DNA of 64,000 bases, taken from assembly GCF_900114285.1 (NCBI RefSeq), contig NZ_FOSN01000012.1:1-64000 (forward strand), in the 5' to 3' direction. The position numbers and the translations under genes were made by a program. This document shows positions 52,421-60,815 of this stretch, piece by piece; positions within the stretch are counted from its first letter, which is position 1, and every line of letters begins with the position of its first letter. Source of the stretch: Methylocapsa palsarum. Its GTDB lineage: Bacteria > Pseudomonadota > Alphaproteobacteria > Rhizobiales > Beijerinckiaceae. The notes beneath the pieces were generated by a model. It did no database searches and was not told the origin of the DNA. It saw only the letters and a list, made by a program, of their open reading frames with translations.

Positions 52421-53635
52421 ATGCGCTTCACCATGCCGACACTTTTCGCCAAGCCGGACCGCGAGAGCGGCCTCGACCAGCCGCTTTTCGGGGCCGCCGA
52501 CTTCGGCAAGGACTTCGGCCTGCTCCCGCGCGAAAAGATCGAGCTTATGGTGCGCCGCAAAATGATCCTGGGCAGGGAGGCTCTCGCCGAGGATCAGGTT
52601 CAGCCGGCGAGTCTCGATCTGCGGCTTGGCCCGCGCGCGTTCAGGATCAGAGCGAGCTTTCTGCCGGGCGTCGGCAACAGCGTCGAGGACCGGCTGCAAG
52701 CGCTCGTCGGAATGGACGATGCGATCGACCTCGAAGGCAAGGGCGCAGTGCTCGAACGCGGCTGCGTCTATATCATCCCGCTGATCGAACATTTGGCGCT
52801 GCCGAAGGACATCTCCGCGGTCGCGAACCCCAAAAGCTCGACCGGTCGCCTCGATGTGTTCACGCGCCTCATCACCGATCATAGCCAGGTGTTCGACAGG
52901 GTCGCCCGGGGCTATGAGGGCCCGCTGTACGCCGAGGTCTCTCCGCGCAGCTTCAGCGTCAGGGTGCGGAAAGGCGCGCGGCTCAACCAGATCCGGTTCC
53001 GGCGCCTGAATTCGCAGCAGTTCGAACGGACCCATTTTGGCGCCGACGAAAAAGAACTGTTCCGGCGCCACAGCGAGACGCCGCTTGTGGATCGCGAATT
53101 GACGCGGCAGGAGCTTTGCGACGGGCTGCCGGTCCATGTCGGCCTCAGCGCCGAGCCGATGGACGGCATCATCGGTTTCAGGGCGCAAAAACACGCCGAC
53201 ATTCTCGACGTGGATCGGGTCGCGGAGTATCGCTGGGATGAATATTGGGATCCGATCCGGGCGCGCCCCGACCGCAGGCTGATCATCGACCCGGACGAAT
53301 TCTATATTCTCGCTTCAAAGGAGCGGCTCCAGATTCCGCCCGATCTCGCCGCCGAAATGGTCCCGATCGACCCCGCCATGGGCGAGTTCCGCGTCCATTA
53401 CGCCGGATTTTTCGACCCCGGTTTCGGCGCCGGCCGCAATGGCCAGCCGAGCGCCCGCGCCGTCCTCGAAGTGCGCGGATACGAAGTGCCATTCTTTATC
53501 GAGGATGGCCAGGTCATCGGCCGTCTCGTCTACGAGAAAATGTCCGAGCCGCCGCAATCGCTCTATGGCGAAGGGGAGGGCTCGAACTATCAGGGTCAGG
53601 GGTTGAAACTGTCGAAGCATTTCCGGATGGATTGA
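52421..53635 (+). CDS. dcd: dCTP deaminase, double-length alphaproteobacterial form
   Basis: A 404-residue protein made of two dUTPase-like beta domains, about twice the size of the E. coli enzyme. Domain 1 has LPREKIELMVRRKMILG, QPASLDLRLGPRAFRI and ANPKSSTGRLDVFTRLI with the catalytic core; domain 2 has VHYAGFFDPGFGAGRNGQPSARAVLEVRGYEVPF. It should convert dCTP to dUTP for dTMP synthesis. Starts at 52421 or 52433 are possible. Confidence 0.9.
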   Translation: MRFTMPTLFAKPDRESGLDQPLFGAADFGKDFGLLPREKIELMVRRKMILGREALAEDQVQPASLDLRLGPRAFRIRASFLPGVGNSVEDRLQALVGMDDAIDLEGKGAVLERGCVYIIPLIEHLALPKDISAVANPKSSTGRLDVFTRLITDHSQVFDRVARGYEGPLYAEVSPRSFSVRVRKGARLNQIRFRRLNSQQFERTHFGADEKELFRRHSETPLVDRELTRQELCDGLPVHVGLSAEPMDGIIGFRAQKHADILDVDRVAEYRWDEYWDPIRARPDRRLIIDPDEFYILASKERLQIPPDLAAEMVPIDPAMGEFRVHYAGFFDPGFGAGRNGQPSARAVLEVRGYEVPFFIEDGQVIGRLVYEKMSEPPQSLYGEGEGSNYQGQGLKLSKHFRMD

Positions 53636-53734
53636 ACGGGATTCGGATCGGGAAGGCCACAGGATCGCCGTGAACTTCGGCGAGCGTTCGTCGGATCCTT
53701 CGAAGCTTTTCGTTGAGACAGGAGCGCAGCCGCA

Positions 53735-54313
53735 ATGTCCGAGCACTTCAACCGTGCGTCCCCCAGGGACGAGGCCGAGACCTACAGCGGCTTTGCGCAA
53801 GCCCTGCACTGGCTCACCGCGCTGTTGATCTTCGCGATTCTTCCGGTCGCCTGGGTGATGACCGAAATGGCGAAGGACAATCCCGAGCGCGGCTTCGCCT
53901 TCATGATCCATAAATCGCTCGGGGTCACCATTTTCGTCATCGTGGCGGCCCGCCTGTTGTGGCGCGCCATCAGTCCCGCGCCGCCGCTGCCGGGGCGTCT
54001 CGCCAAATGGGAGGCCAGAGGGGCGCGGATGACTCATGCCCTGCTTTATTTCGTCCTCCTTGTCATGCCGATCAGCGGCTACGTCTTCTCGGCCGCAAGC
54101 AATCACGCCGTGAGCTTTTTCGGCCTGTTCACCCTGCCGCTCCTGCCGGAGAATAAACCGCTCGCCGAAGCGGCGGGAAAGATGCATGAGGCGACCCAAT
54201 GGGCGCTCTACGCCCTCGTCGCCTTGCATGTTCTGGCGACGTCCTGGCATGTCGGCGTGCGCCGGGACGGGGCGTTGCATCGCATGCTGCCAAAGCAGGT
54301 CAACGCCAAGTGA
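53735..54313 (+). CDS. Cytochrome b561
   Basis: A 192-residue membrane protein with four helices and heme-ligand histidines: QALHWLTALLIF, FMIHKSLGVTIF, RMTHALLYFVLLVMPISGYVFSA and LVALHVLATSWH. This fits the prokaryotic di-heme b561 family, which passes electrons between quinol and periplasmic acceptors or superoxide. It lies 99 bases after dcd, on the same strand. Confidence 0.92.
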   Translation: MSEHFNRASPRDEAETYSGFAQALHWLTALLIFAILPVAWVMTEMAKDNPERGFAFMIHKSLGVTIFVIVAARLLWRAISPAPPLPGRLAKWEARGARMTHALLYFVLLVMPISGYVFSAASNHAVSFFGLFTLPLLPENKPLAEAAGKMHEATQWALYALVALHVLATSWHVGVRRDGALHRMLPKQVNAK

Positions 54314-54480
54314 AAACCGGGACTACCGCTTGCGCGCCTGCGACGGCTGACGCCCGATGCACAATTCTTTTCTGGTGGGCGGCGGAGCGTCTGGCATGAC
54401 CGGCGATACGGTTTTCATCGACGCAGGCCTGCACATCATGGGTTAGGCCCAGGCGATTTTAGGCAGGAAAGAGCCGGAGC

Positions 54481-55134
54481 ATGCAGAGAGCTATTTCCGC
54501 CGCGGAAGCGGCGGCGCTGATTCCCGACGGCGCAAGCGTCATGTTTGGCGGCTTCATGGGCGTCGGTTCGCCCGATCGCGTCTTCGATGCGATCGTCGCC
54601 CGTGGGGCCCGAGGATTGACGATCATCGGCAACGACACCGCGTTTCCGGGGGTCGGCGTCGGCAAGCTGATCGACGCTGGATGCGTCGCCGCGGCGAAAG
54701 TCTCCCACATCGGCACCAATCCCGTGACCCAGAAAAAAATGATCGCCGGGGAAATCGCGGTCGAACTGATCCCACAGGGCACCCTGGCCGAGCGGATCAG
54801 GGCGGGCGGGAGCGGCCTTGGCGGCGTCCTCACCCCGACGGGCGTCGGCACCGTTGTCGAAAAAGGCAAAAGGCTCATCGAGGTCGACGGCCGCGACTAT
54901 CTGCTGGAACTGCCGCTGCTCGCCGATTTCGCACTGCTGCGCGCGCACGAAGCCGACTACAATTGCAATCTGACCTACCGGCTGACCGCGACGAATTTCA
55001 ATCCCCTGATGGCGTTTGCGGGCGCCTGCGTGATCGCCGAACCCGACGAGATCGTGCCGGTGGGGGTCATACCGCCGGACGGCGTGCGCACGCCGGGCAT
55101 TCTCGTGCATCACCTTATCGAAAGGCCGCGCTGA
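54481..55134 (+). CDS. CoA-transferase subunit A (AtoD/ScoA-like)
   Basis: A 217-residue family I CoA-transferase alpha subunit: [51 protein letters not shown] and [33 protein letters not shown] are conserved blocks. It moves CoA between short-chain acids such as acetoacetate, acetate or succinate. The stop overlaps the subunit B start. Confidence 0.87.
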   Translation: MQRAISAAEAAALIPDGASVMFGGFMGVGSPDRVFDAIVARGARGLTIIGNDTAFPGVGVGKLIDAGCVAAAKVSHIGTNPVTQKKMIAGEIAVELIPQGTLAERIRAGGSGLGGVLTPTGVGTVVEKGKRLIEVDGRDYLLELPLLADFALLRAHEADYNCNLTYRLTATNFNPLMAFAGACVIAEPDEIVPVGVIPPDGVRTPGILVHHLIERPR

Positions 55135-55808
55135 TGGATTCCAAGGAACTCATCGCCCGCCGGGTCGCGCTGGAATTGCGGGACCGGACGCTGGTCAATC
55201 TCGGCATCGGGCTGCCGACCCTCGTCGCGCGCTACGTGCCTCAGGGAATTTCGGTCGCCTTTCAAAGCGAGAACGGCATTATCGGATTTGGCGCGCCGCC
55301 GCCGACGGGAATGGAAGATCCGCATCTGACGGACGCCGGCGGCGGATTCATCTCGGCGCTTCCCGGCGCGGCGAGCTTCGACAGCGGCGTGAGCTTCGCG
55401 CTGATCCGGGGCGGCCATCTCGACATGACCGTCCTCGGCGGTCTTCAGGTTGACGTGGCGGGTCATCTCGCCAACTGGATGGTGCCGGGCAAACTGGTGC
55501 CGGGTATGGGCGGCGCGATGGATCTCGTCGTCGGAGCCAAACGCGTCATCGTCGCCATGCAGCACGCCGCGAAAGGTCAGGCGAAAATCGTCGCGAGCCT
55601 TAGCCTGCCCGCGACCTCGACGCGCAGGGTCAGCCTGATCGTCACGGAACTGGCGGTGATCGAGCCGACCGAAGAGGGATTGCTCCTGCGCGAGCGCGCG
55701 CCCGGCGTCAGCGTCGATGAGATCATCGCCCAAACCGGCGCAAAGCTGCTGATCATCGGCGACGTGCCGGAAATGCCGATCGTCGTCGCCGAACGGGACG
55801 TGGCCTGA
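55134..55808 (+). CDS. CoA-transferase subunit B (AtoA/ScoB-like)
   Basis: A 224-residue beta subunit carrying the active-site Glu in FQSENGIIGFG. Other landmarks are LVNLGIGLPTLVARYVP, GGFISALPGAASFDS, GGHLDMTVLGGLQVD and MDLVVGAKRVIVAMQH. It works with the preceding subunit. Next to acetate kinase, the pair may help in polyhydroxybutyrate/acetoacetate or acetate metabolism; the substrate cannot be fixed. Confidence 0.88.
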   Translation: MDSKELIARRVALELRDRTLVNLGIGLPTLVARYVPQGISVAFQSENGIIGFGAPPPTGMEDPHLTDAGGGFISALPGAASFDSGVSFALIRGGHLDMTVLGGLQVDVAGHLANWMVPGKLVPGMGGAMDLVVGAKRVIVAMQHAAKGQAKIVASLSLPATSTRRVSLIVTELAVIEPTEEGLLLRERAPGVSVDEIIAQTGAKLLIIGDVPEMPIVVAERDVA

Positions 55809-55913
55809 CGAGCGCTCGCGATTGTTTTCCTGCGCGCTCGCCGTGCTGTACGCTTATTGGCTCGCCGCCGGAAACAGCGCGGTCGCGCCTGAAACTCTGA
55901 AAGAAGCCGCTGA

Positions 55914-57119
55914 ATGAGCCGTCACGTCGTCACCCTTAACGCGGGCTCGTCCTCGATCAAGTTTGCTCTTTTCGAGTTGAATGGCGGTGAACCCGTGGCG
56001 CTCGCGATCGGCCTGGTCGAGATGCTCGCGGACACGCGGCGCCTCAAGGTAAGCAATGGCGCCGGGGCAACGATCCACGAGGACGCGTGGCGGGATGTAG
56101 CGGACGCCTCCTTTCACACCGACGCGCTGCGCCGTATCCTGGCGTGGCGGAGCGGCGCTTTCCCCACGGCCAACGTCGTCGCCGCCGGGCACCGCGTTGT
56201 CCATGGAGGGGTTCGCTACGATGCGCCCGTCCTCGTCACCGACGAGGTTCTACGTGAACTCGAAGCCTTGATCCCGCTCGCGCCGTTGCATCAGCCTCAT
56301 AACATCGCCGGGATTCTGGCGGCGCGGGAAGCCTGGCCGCATGTGCGGCAGGTGGCGTGTTTCGACACCGCGTTCCATCGCGCCCACCCTTTCGTCAACG
56401 ATGTGTTCGCGCTGCCCCGGAAGTTCTATGACGAGGGCGTGCGCCGCTACGGCTTCCATGGCCTTTCCTATCAATACGTCATCGAGAAGCTGCGGACGAT
56501 TGCGCCGCTTTATGCGGCCGGGCGGGTCGTCGTCGCTCACCTCGGCAATGGAGCCTCGATGTGCGCTATTCGCGACGGCCATTCCATCGGGAGCTCGATG
56601 GGGTTCACGGCGCTGGACGGGCTGCCGATGGGCACCCGTTGTGGCCAGCTGGATCCCGGCGTCGTGCTTTATCTCATGCAGGAAAAAAAACTGAGCGCCG
56701 AAGCCATCGCGGATCTGCTCTATCGTGAATCCGGGCTGAAGGGCCTTTCGGGCCTGTCGCATGACATGCGCGTGCTGGAGGCGTCGGACACGACAGAGGC
56801 GCGTCAGGCGATCGAGTATTTCGTGTTCCGCATCCGGCGCGAACTGGGCGGGCTCGCCGCGGTGCTGGAAGGGATCGACGCGGTGGTGTTCTGCGGCGGG
56901 ATCGGGGAGCATGCCTGGCGGGTGCGGGAAGGCGTTCTGGAAGGGATGGAGTGGATCGGCGTCGAGCTCGACCGCAGCGCCAATCTGGAAAGCAGGCAGG
57001 TCATTTCGTCGGAGCGCTCGCGGGTGAGGGTGTTCGTCATTCCCACCAACGAGGAAGCGATGATCGCCCGCCAGACGACCGACGTGCTGGACCGCGAATC
57101 AGCGGCGGCGGCAGCCTGA
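55914..57119 (+). CDS. ackA: Acetate kinase
   Basis: A 401-residue ASKHA-fold kinase: VVTLNAGSSSIKFALF binds phosphate, AAGHRVVHGG and CFDTAFHRAHP (catalytic Asp) shape the active site, and YGFHGLSYQYV, VAHLGNGASMCAI and GFTALDGLPMGTRCGQLDP are family signatures. It interconverts acetate plus ATP with acetyl phosphate. Neither phosphotransacetylase nor phosphoketolase is adjacent, so its partner must be elsewhere. Confidence 0.95.
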   Translation: MSRHVVTLNAGSSSIKFALFELNGGEPVALAIGLVEMLADTRRLKVSNGAGATIHEDAWRDVADASFHTDALRRILAWRSGAFPTANVVAAGHRVVHGGVRYDAPVLVTDEVLRELEALIPLAPLHQPHNIAGILAAREAWPHVRQVACFDTAFHRAHPFVNDVFALPRKFYDEGVRRYGFHGLSYQYVIEKLRTIAPLYAAGRVVVAHLGNGASMCAIRDGHSIGSSMGFTALDGLPMGTRCGQLDPGVVLYLMQEKKLSAEAIADLLYRESGLKGLSGLSHDMRVLEASDTTEARQAIEYFVFRIRRELGGLAAVLEGIDAVVFCGGIGEHAWRVREGVLEGMEWIGVELDRSANLESRQVISSERSRVRVFVIPTNEEAMIARQTTDVLDRESAAAAA

Positions 57120-57186
57120 GCGTCGCGGCGGCTTTCGCGCGGGGGCGCTCCGCCCGGAGTGAATCCATTTCGGCGCCAGCGCGCCT

Positions 57187-57229
57187 TTGGCAAGTCTGCG
57201 CCAGCGCGCTGGGGGCAAGGTCTTGCCAA
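57187..57229. repeat. Nested inverted repeat downstream of ackA
   Basis: Outer arms TTGGCAAG (57187-57194) and CTTGCCAA (57222-57229) enclose the perfect 12-base palindrome CCAGCGCGCTGG (57201-57212). A direct repeat GCGCCAGCGCGC occurs at 57173 and 57198. The structure can fold as a cruciform or a long RNA hairpin and resembles REP-type elements. Confidence 0.6.
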
Positions 57230-57259
57230 GAGGTCGCCTTGGCGCCATTTCTATTGCGC

Positions 57260-57541
57260 ATGATTGATCGAAACGAACATAGACTGATCGAGGCGCTCAA
57301 AAAAGTCGACGCGCATGGCGACATTGCGCCGGCTTCGGTCCACGATCCCATGGTGATGGTGCTTCGTCAGAAAGCTATTCAGGCTCACCTGATGCAGTGG
57401 GACGATAGCCGCGGTCATTACGTCCTGACCGGGACGGGACGCCGGCGGGCCTATGCGAGGAATTGCGCGCCTGGATCGGTCCTGCGGTTCAGAATGCGCG
57501 ATGACGCGGACGGCCAATCCCCCCAACGCAAAACCGATTGA
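57260..57541 (+). CDS. Hypothetical 93-residue protein
   Basis: Begins MIDRNEHRLIEALKKVDAHGD and continues ASVHDPMVMVLRQKAIQAHLMQWDDSRGHYVLTGTGRRRA, read as two blocks, with a winged-helix feel (a helix pair followed by a strand with LTGTGR). No family recognised. Cytoplasmic, without a signal. ATG 57260 is the first good start; the upstream frame is an extension across the repeat region and is rejected. Confidence 0.5.
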   Translation: MIDRNEHRLIEALKKVDAHGDIAPASVHDPMVMVLRQKAIQAHLMQWDDSRGHYVLTGTGRRRAYARNCAPGSVLRFRMRDDADGQSPQRKTD

Positions 57542-57976
57542 GCGCGCCAGACGCATCTCAAGCGCCGCCGCCGCTCTCCCTGCGTCCTGACGTTCGGAGC
57601 CTTATCTCCGACGATTTCATTCGCCAATATGTAGCAGCGCCGCGAGCAGAATCCGTTGAGAATTCGCGCCGCAAGTAGGGCGAGAGGGGCGCTGAAAGAG
57701 ACTATGCGCCGGTAGAGCCTTGGGCGAGGATCTCGGTTGCTCCGCGTCAGGTTGAGTTTGCGCCTGCGATAACAAACGGCGAAGCGCTCTCTGGATTCTC
57801 CAATCAAAGTATGCCACTAACAACGCCCCCGGGTTAACAGCAAAGGCGATCTCTTGCCGCGGCTGCAACCCAAGCAGTAGAGAAACCAAAAGCGTTCTTA
57901 AAATTCTATTGGAAAGAAAACGCTTTCATCGTTCCCTTATTGGCTTCCATATCCTCTTATTGCAAGCAAAGGCGTC
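57542..57976. promoter_or_regulatory. Intergenic region with inverted repeat upstream of AT-hook protein
   Basis: About 435 bases with no convincing gene. Near its right end AAAGCGTT (57889-57896) and AACGCTTT (57919-57926) form matching arms 22 bases apart inside an AT-rich promoter-like segment, 51 bases before the next start. It could be an autoregulatory operator of the DNA-binding protein that follows. Confidence 0.45.
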
Positions 57977-58405
57977 ATGAACACATCACTTGAACGTATC
58001 CGTGCGAAGATTGCTGAACTGACTGCCCAGGCCGCGAATCTTCGCATCGCCGAGCGTGAACTCCTTGCCCTCGACCAGGGACCGGCGCGAGCGGCGAAGC
58101 CCGTCCTGGGACGTCCGCCAAAGGCGACGTCGAAGGCAAGATCAGCGCCGGGAAGAAAGGCCGTGAGGGCCAGTTCAGCGCCGACGGGACAGCCGGAAGC
58201 GCGCCAGAGCATCGCTTCGGCGATTACCGACGTTCTTGGCCTCCACGGCGCCCTCCCGGCGGCGCGGATCGCGGAGGAGCTCAAGGCGTCCGGTCGCGAC
58301 ATCACCAACCGGACAGTGTCTTTTTCGCTTCAAGGGTTGAAAAAGCGGCGGCTCGTCAAGAGCGCCAATGGCGAATGGTCAGTGCTGAAGGCCCGCGCCA
58401 AGTAA
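57977..58405 (+). CDS. Small DNA-binding-like protein with AT-hook and winged helix
   Basis: A 142-residue protein. An N-terminal helix (LERIRAKIAELTAQAANLRIAERELLAL) could be a coiled coil for pairing. A basic linker carries GRPPKAT, an AT-hook-like motif. The C-terminal part (SIASAITDVLGLHGALPAARIAEELKASGRDITNRTVSFSLQGLKKRRLVK, in two helices and a wing) looks like a winged helix. I know of no named function; a nucleoid-associated or regulatory role is inferred. Confidence 0.6.
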   Translation: MNTSLERIRAKIAELTAQAANLRIAERELLALDQGPARAAKPVLGRPPKATSKARSAPGRKAVRASSAPTGQPEARQSIASAITDVLGLHGALPAARIAEELKASGRDITNRTVSFSLQGLKKRRLVKSANGEWSVLKARAK

Positions 58406-58490
58406 GTCCCGAAGGAACCTGGGCGGCCGGCGCAAGGCCGGCGCGCGATCCCGAGAACGACGACCGGGCCGGGGAGGCTCCGGAGCTGCG

Positions 58491-59138
58491 ATGAAGCTTT
58501 ATTCGGAAGATAGCTCTCCGTTCTCCGCGCCGGTGCGAATCGCGATCTATGCGAAAGGTTTGAACATCGAGATCGAGCCGCCGCCGGGAGGCTTGCTGTC
58601 TGCGCAATTTCACGCGATCAACGCGGTCGGGACGATCCCATGCCTGATCCTTGAAGACGGAACGCCGTTGCCTGAATCGGCGGCGATCCTCGAATATCTT
58701 GAAGATAAATTTCCCGATCCGCCATTGCGGCCGGCGGGCCCGGAAGCCAAGGCTCTCGTCCGCCTGCTTCAACGCATCGGCGAACTCCACATCATGACGC
58801 CGCTGGTCGAGCTTTTCCGGCAGGCCGATCCCTCAAACCGCGATGCGAGCGCGGCGATCTGGCTGACGCGCCTCGTGCGTGGGTTGTCGTCGTTGCAGAT
58901 CTATGTCGGCGAGGACAATTTCGCCGTGGGCCCTTCGCTGACTCTCGCGGATTGCGCGCTGACGCCCGCGTTGTTCATGCTGCCGAAAATCACCGCCGCC
59001 TATGGCAAGCCGGCGTTGCTCGAAGCCTATCCGCCGATCGGCCGCTATATTGCGAGCAGTGGTAGGCATCCGGCCATCGTTCGAGTCCTTGGCCAAATGG
59101 CGCCTGCATGGAGCCGGACAGTGACCGCGGCGGGCTGA
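58491..59138 (+). CDS. Glutathione S-transferase family protein
   Basis: A 215-residue protein. The N-terminal thioredoxin-fold domain has YSEDSSPFSAPVRIAIYAKGL, FHAINAVGTIPCLILEDG and PLPESAAILEYLEDKFPDPPL with the cis-Pro and Glu/Ser that bind glutathione. The C-terminal helical domain has FAVGPSLTLADCALTPALF. The substrate is unknown. Confidence 0.92.
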   Translation: MKLYSEDSSPFSAPVRIAIYAKGLNIEIEPPPGGLLSAQFHAINAVGTIPCLILEDGTPLPESAAILEYLEDKFPDPPLRPAGPEAKALVRLLQRIGELHIMTPLVELFRQADPSNRDASAAIWLTRLVRGLSSLQIYVGEDNFAVGPSLTLADCALTPALFMLPKITAAYGKPALLEAYPPIGRYIASSGRHPAIVRVLGQMAPAWSRTVTAAG

Positions 59139-59296
59139 AACACGATGAATTCAGCGCCCGATTTCCCTTGCCGGCCCCGCGAATTCATCTGGTCCGGGTT
59201 CAATGTGAATGGGGAAAGGCGCTGTGGGAGGCCTTTGCTTGTTTCAAATGTCTGGCCTTGGAGTGCAATTCGCGACGTTCTGATCGGGAGGGAATA

Positions 59297-60121
59297 ATGC
59301 GGTGTCTGTTTGTCGCCGACCTGCATTATTCGCTGCCCCAATTCGACTGGCTGCTGCGATCGGCCCCCGGGTATGACCTCGTCGTCCTCGCGGGCGACGC
59401 GCTGGATGTCAGTTCGATCGTCGACTTCCGGGCGCAAACGCTCGTGGTGCGCAAATACCTGCAACGCGTCGCCAGTGTGACCCGGCTCTTCGTGTGTTCC
59501 GGCAATCACGATCTCGACAGCCGCGACGCGAGCGGTGAGAAGGTCGCCCGCTGGATGGAGGATGTGAGGGCGCTGGAAATCGCGGGCGACGGCGACAGTC
59601 CGATCATCGAAGACGCCCTGTTCACGATTTGCCCTTGGTGGGACGGGCCGATGGTCCGCGAACGTCTGATCGCGCAGATCGCAGCGGACGCGATGCGCCG
59701 TCAGGGCTTGCGCTGGGTCTGGATCCACCATGCGCCACCGCGCAACTCGCCGACGAGCTGGTCCGGCGCGCGGACTCTGGGCGACGCGGACCTCGAACAA
59801 TGGATCAGTCAATACCAGCCGGATATTGTCGTCTGCGGCCATATCCACCAATCGCCCTTTGTGAAAGGGGGATCCTGGGTCGACAGGATCGGCGTGACCT
59901 GGATCTTCAACGCCGGCCACCAGTTCGGCGCGCCTCCGGCCTATATCGCGCTTGAAACCCGCGTCGGGGAAGCGGTCTGGATCTCCGCCATGGGCATGCA
60001 GACCGTGCGGCTCGATGCGCCGTTGCTGCGTCCGATTTCGCCCGCGGCCGCATTCCCCGAATGGCTTGAGGCGGGTGCTGCCCCGTCCCCTCTGGACAGG
60101 AGTGCGGACATCGCTTCGTAA
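59297..60121 (+). CDS. Calcineurin-like metallophosphoesterase
   Basis: A 274-residue enzyme from ATG 59297, with GGGAGGG upstream. Metal-site motifs are FVADLHYS (Asp-x-His), LAGDALD, CSGNHDLDS (Gly-Asn-His), WIHHAPP and VCGHIHQSPF. These cover the five calcineurin blocks. It may act on phosphoesters of nucleotides or proteins. Its stop codon lies in the loop of a terminator hairpin. Confidence 0.88.
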   Translation: MRCLFVADLHYSLPQFDWLLRSAPGYDLVVLAGDALDVSSIVDFRAQTLVVRKYLQRVASVTRLFVCSGNHDLDSRDASGEKVARWMEDVRALEIAGDGDSPIIEDALFTICPWWDGPMVRERLIAQIAADAMRRQGLRWVWIHHAPPRNSPTSWSGARTLGDADLEQWISQYQPDIVVCGHIHQSPFVKGGSWVDRIGVTWIFNAGHQFGAPPAYIALETRVGEAVWISAMGMQTVRLDAPLLRPISPAAAFPEWLEAGAAPSPLDRSADIAS

Positions 60122-60132
60122 CGAAGCGATGT
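60108..60132. terminator. Bidirectional hairpin whose loop is the stop codon
   Basis: A perfect 11-base stem (ACATCGCTTCG/CGAAGCGATGT) with loop TAA, which is the metallophosphoesterase stop codon. It is followed by TTT on the plus strand and ends two bases before the stop of the convergent cNMP protein. It is the strongest terminator-like structure I found. Confidence 0.75.
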
Positions 60133-60133
60133 T

Positions 60134-60616
60134 TCAGGGGCAGCCAGGATCGCGATCCGATCCGGGACGGAAATCCTTGTCCTGCTGGTGCATCAGCGTT
60201 TCCAGAACCTCGCCCACCATCTCCAGATGATCGCCGGAACCCGCGAATTGGCGTTTCAGATCGACGAGATAGGTCGTCGCGGCGTTGAGACGGTTGGCGA
60301 GGAGGCGCGCCACGAGCCAGGCCATTTCGGGTTTGGCGCTGAAAAAAGCCCGGGCGTCCGGAATCGCGTGAACCTTCACATCTCCGAGCGCGCGGGCCGT
60401 GGCTGTATGAGGCGCGCCGAGAAGCACCGACATTTCGCCGATGAGCGAGCCCGGTTCATCGAGCACCGTGACCTGCGCGTCATTGCGGAGAATTTCGATC
60501 TGGCCTTCCGTGAGCACATAGACCCGTCCGGTGATCTTCCCTTCTTCCAGGAGGACGGTTCCGGCGGGGAGGTTTTGCAGCGGAAAGGAGCCGCAATGAG
60601 CGAGAATGGCGCGCAT
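60134..60616 (-). CDS. Cyclic nucleotide-binding domain protein
   Basis: A 160-residue protein with one cNMP-binding beta roll: LPAGTVLLEEGKITGRVYVLTEGQIEILRND and LIGEMSVLLGAPHTATARALGDVKVHAI show the phosphate-binding cassette region. It then has a C-terminal helix, without a helix-turn-helix. So it is not a Crp-type transcription factor. It may sense a nucleotide or act with a partner. ATG 60616 is chosen. Confidence 0.8.
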   Translation of the reverse strand: MRAILAHCGSFPLQNLPAGTVLLEEGKITGRVYVLTEGQIEILRNDAQVTVLDEPGSLIGEMSVLLGAPHTATARALGDVKVHAIPDARAFFSAKPEMAWLVARLLANRLNAATTYLVDLKRQFAGSGDHLEMVGEVLETLMHQQDKDFRPGSDRDPGCP

Positions 60617-60815
60617 CGGAGAATCTCGAACCTTTCCCGCAAAAACTCCGCCGCCGCGGCGAGCAGGGCGAAGCAGGGGCGCCTCATCGGCTTTTTGCCG
60701 TTCGCCGCCGGCAGCGCTGGAGACGCGAATCCGGCAGATATGAATCCTTCGGCATGTTAGACGCTGGAATGGGTCCCGGCCAGCGGCAAAGCGCGTTCGT
60801 TCCTGTCTCCGGGTT

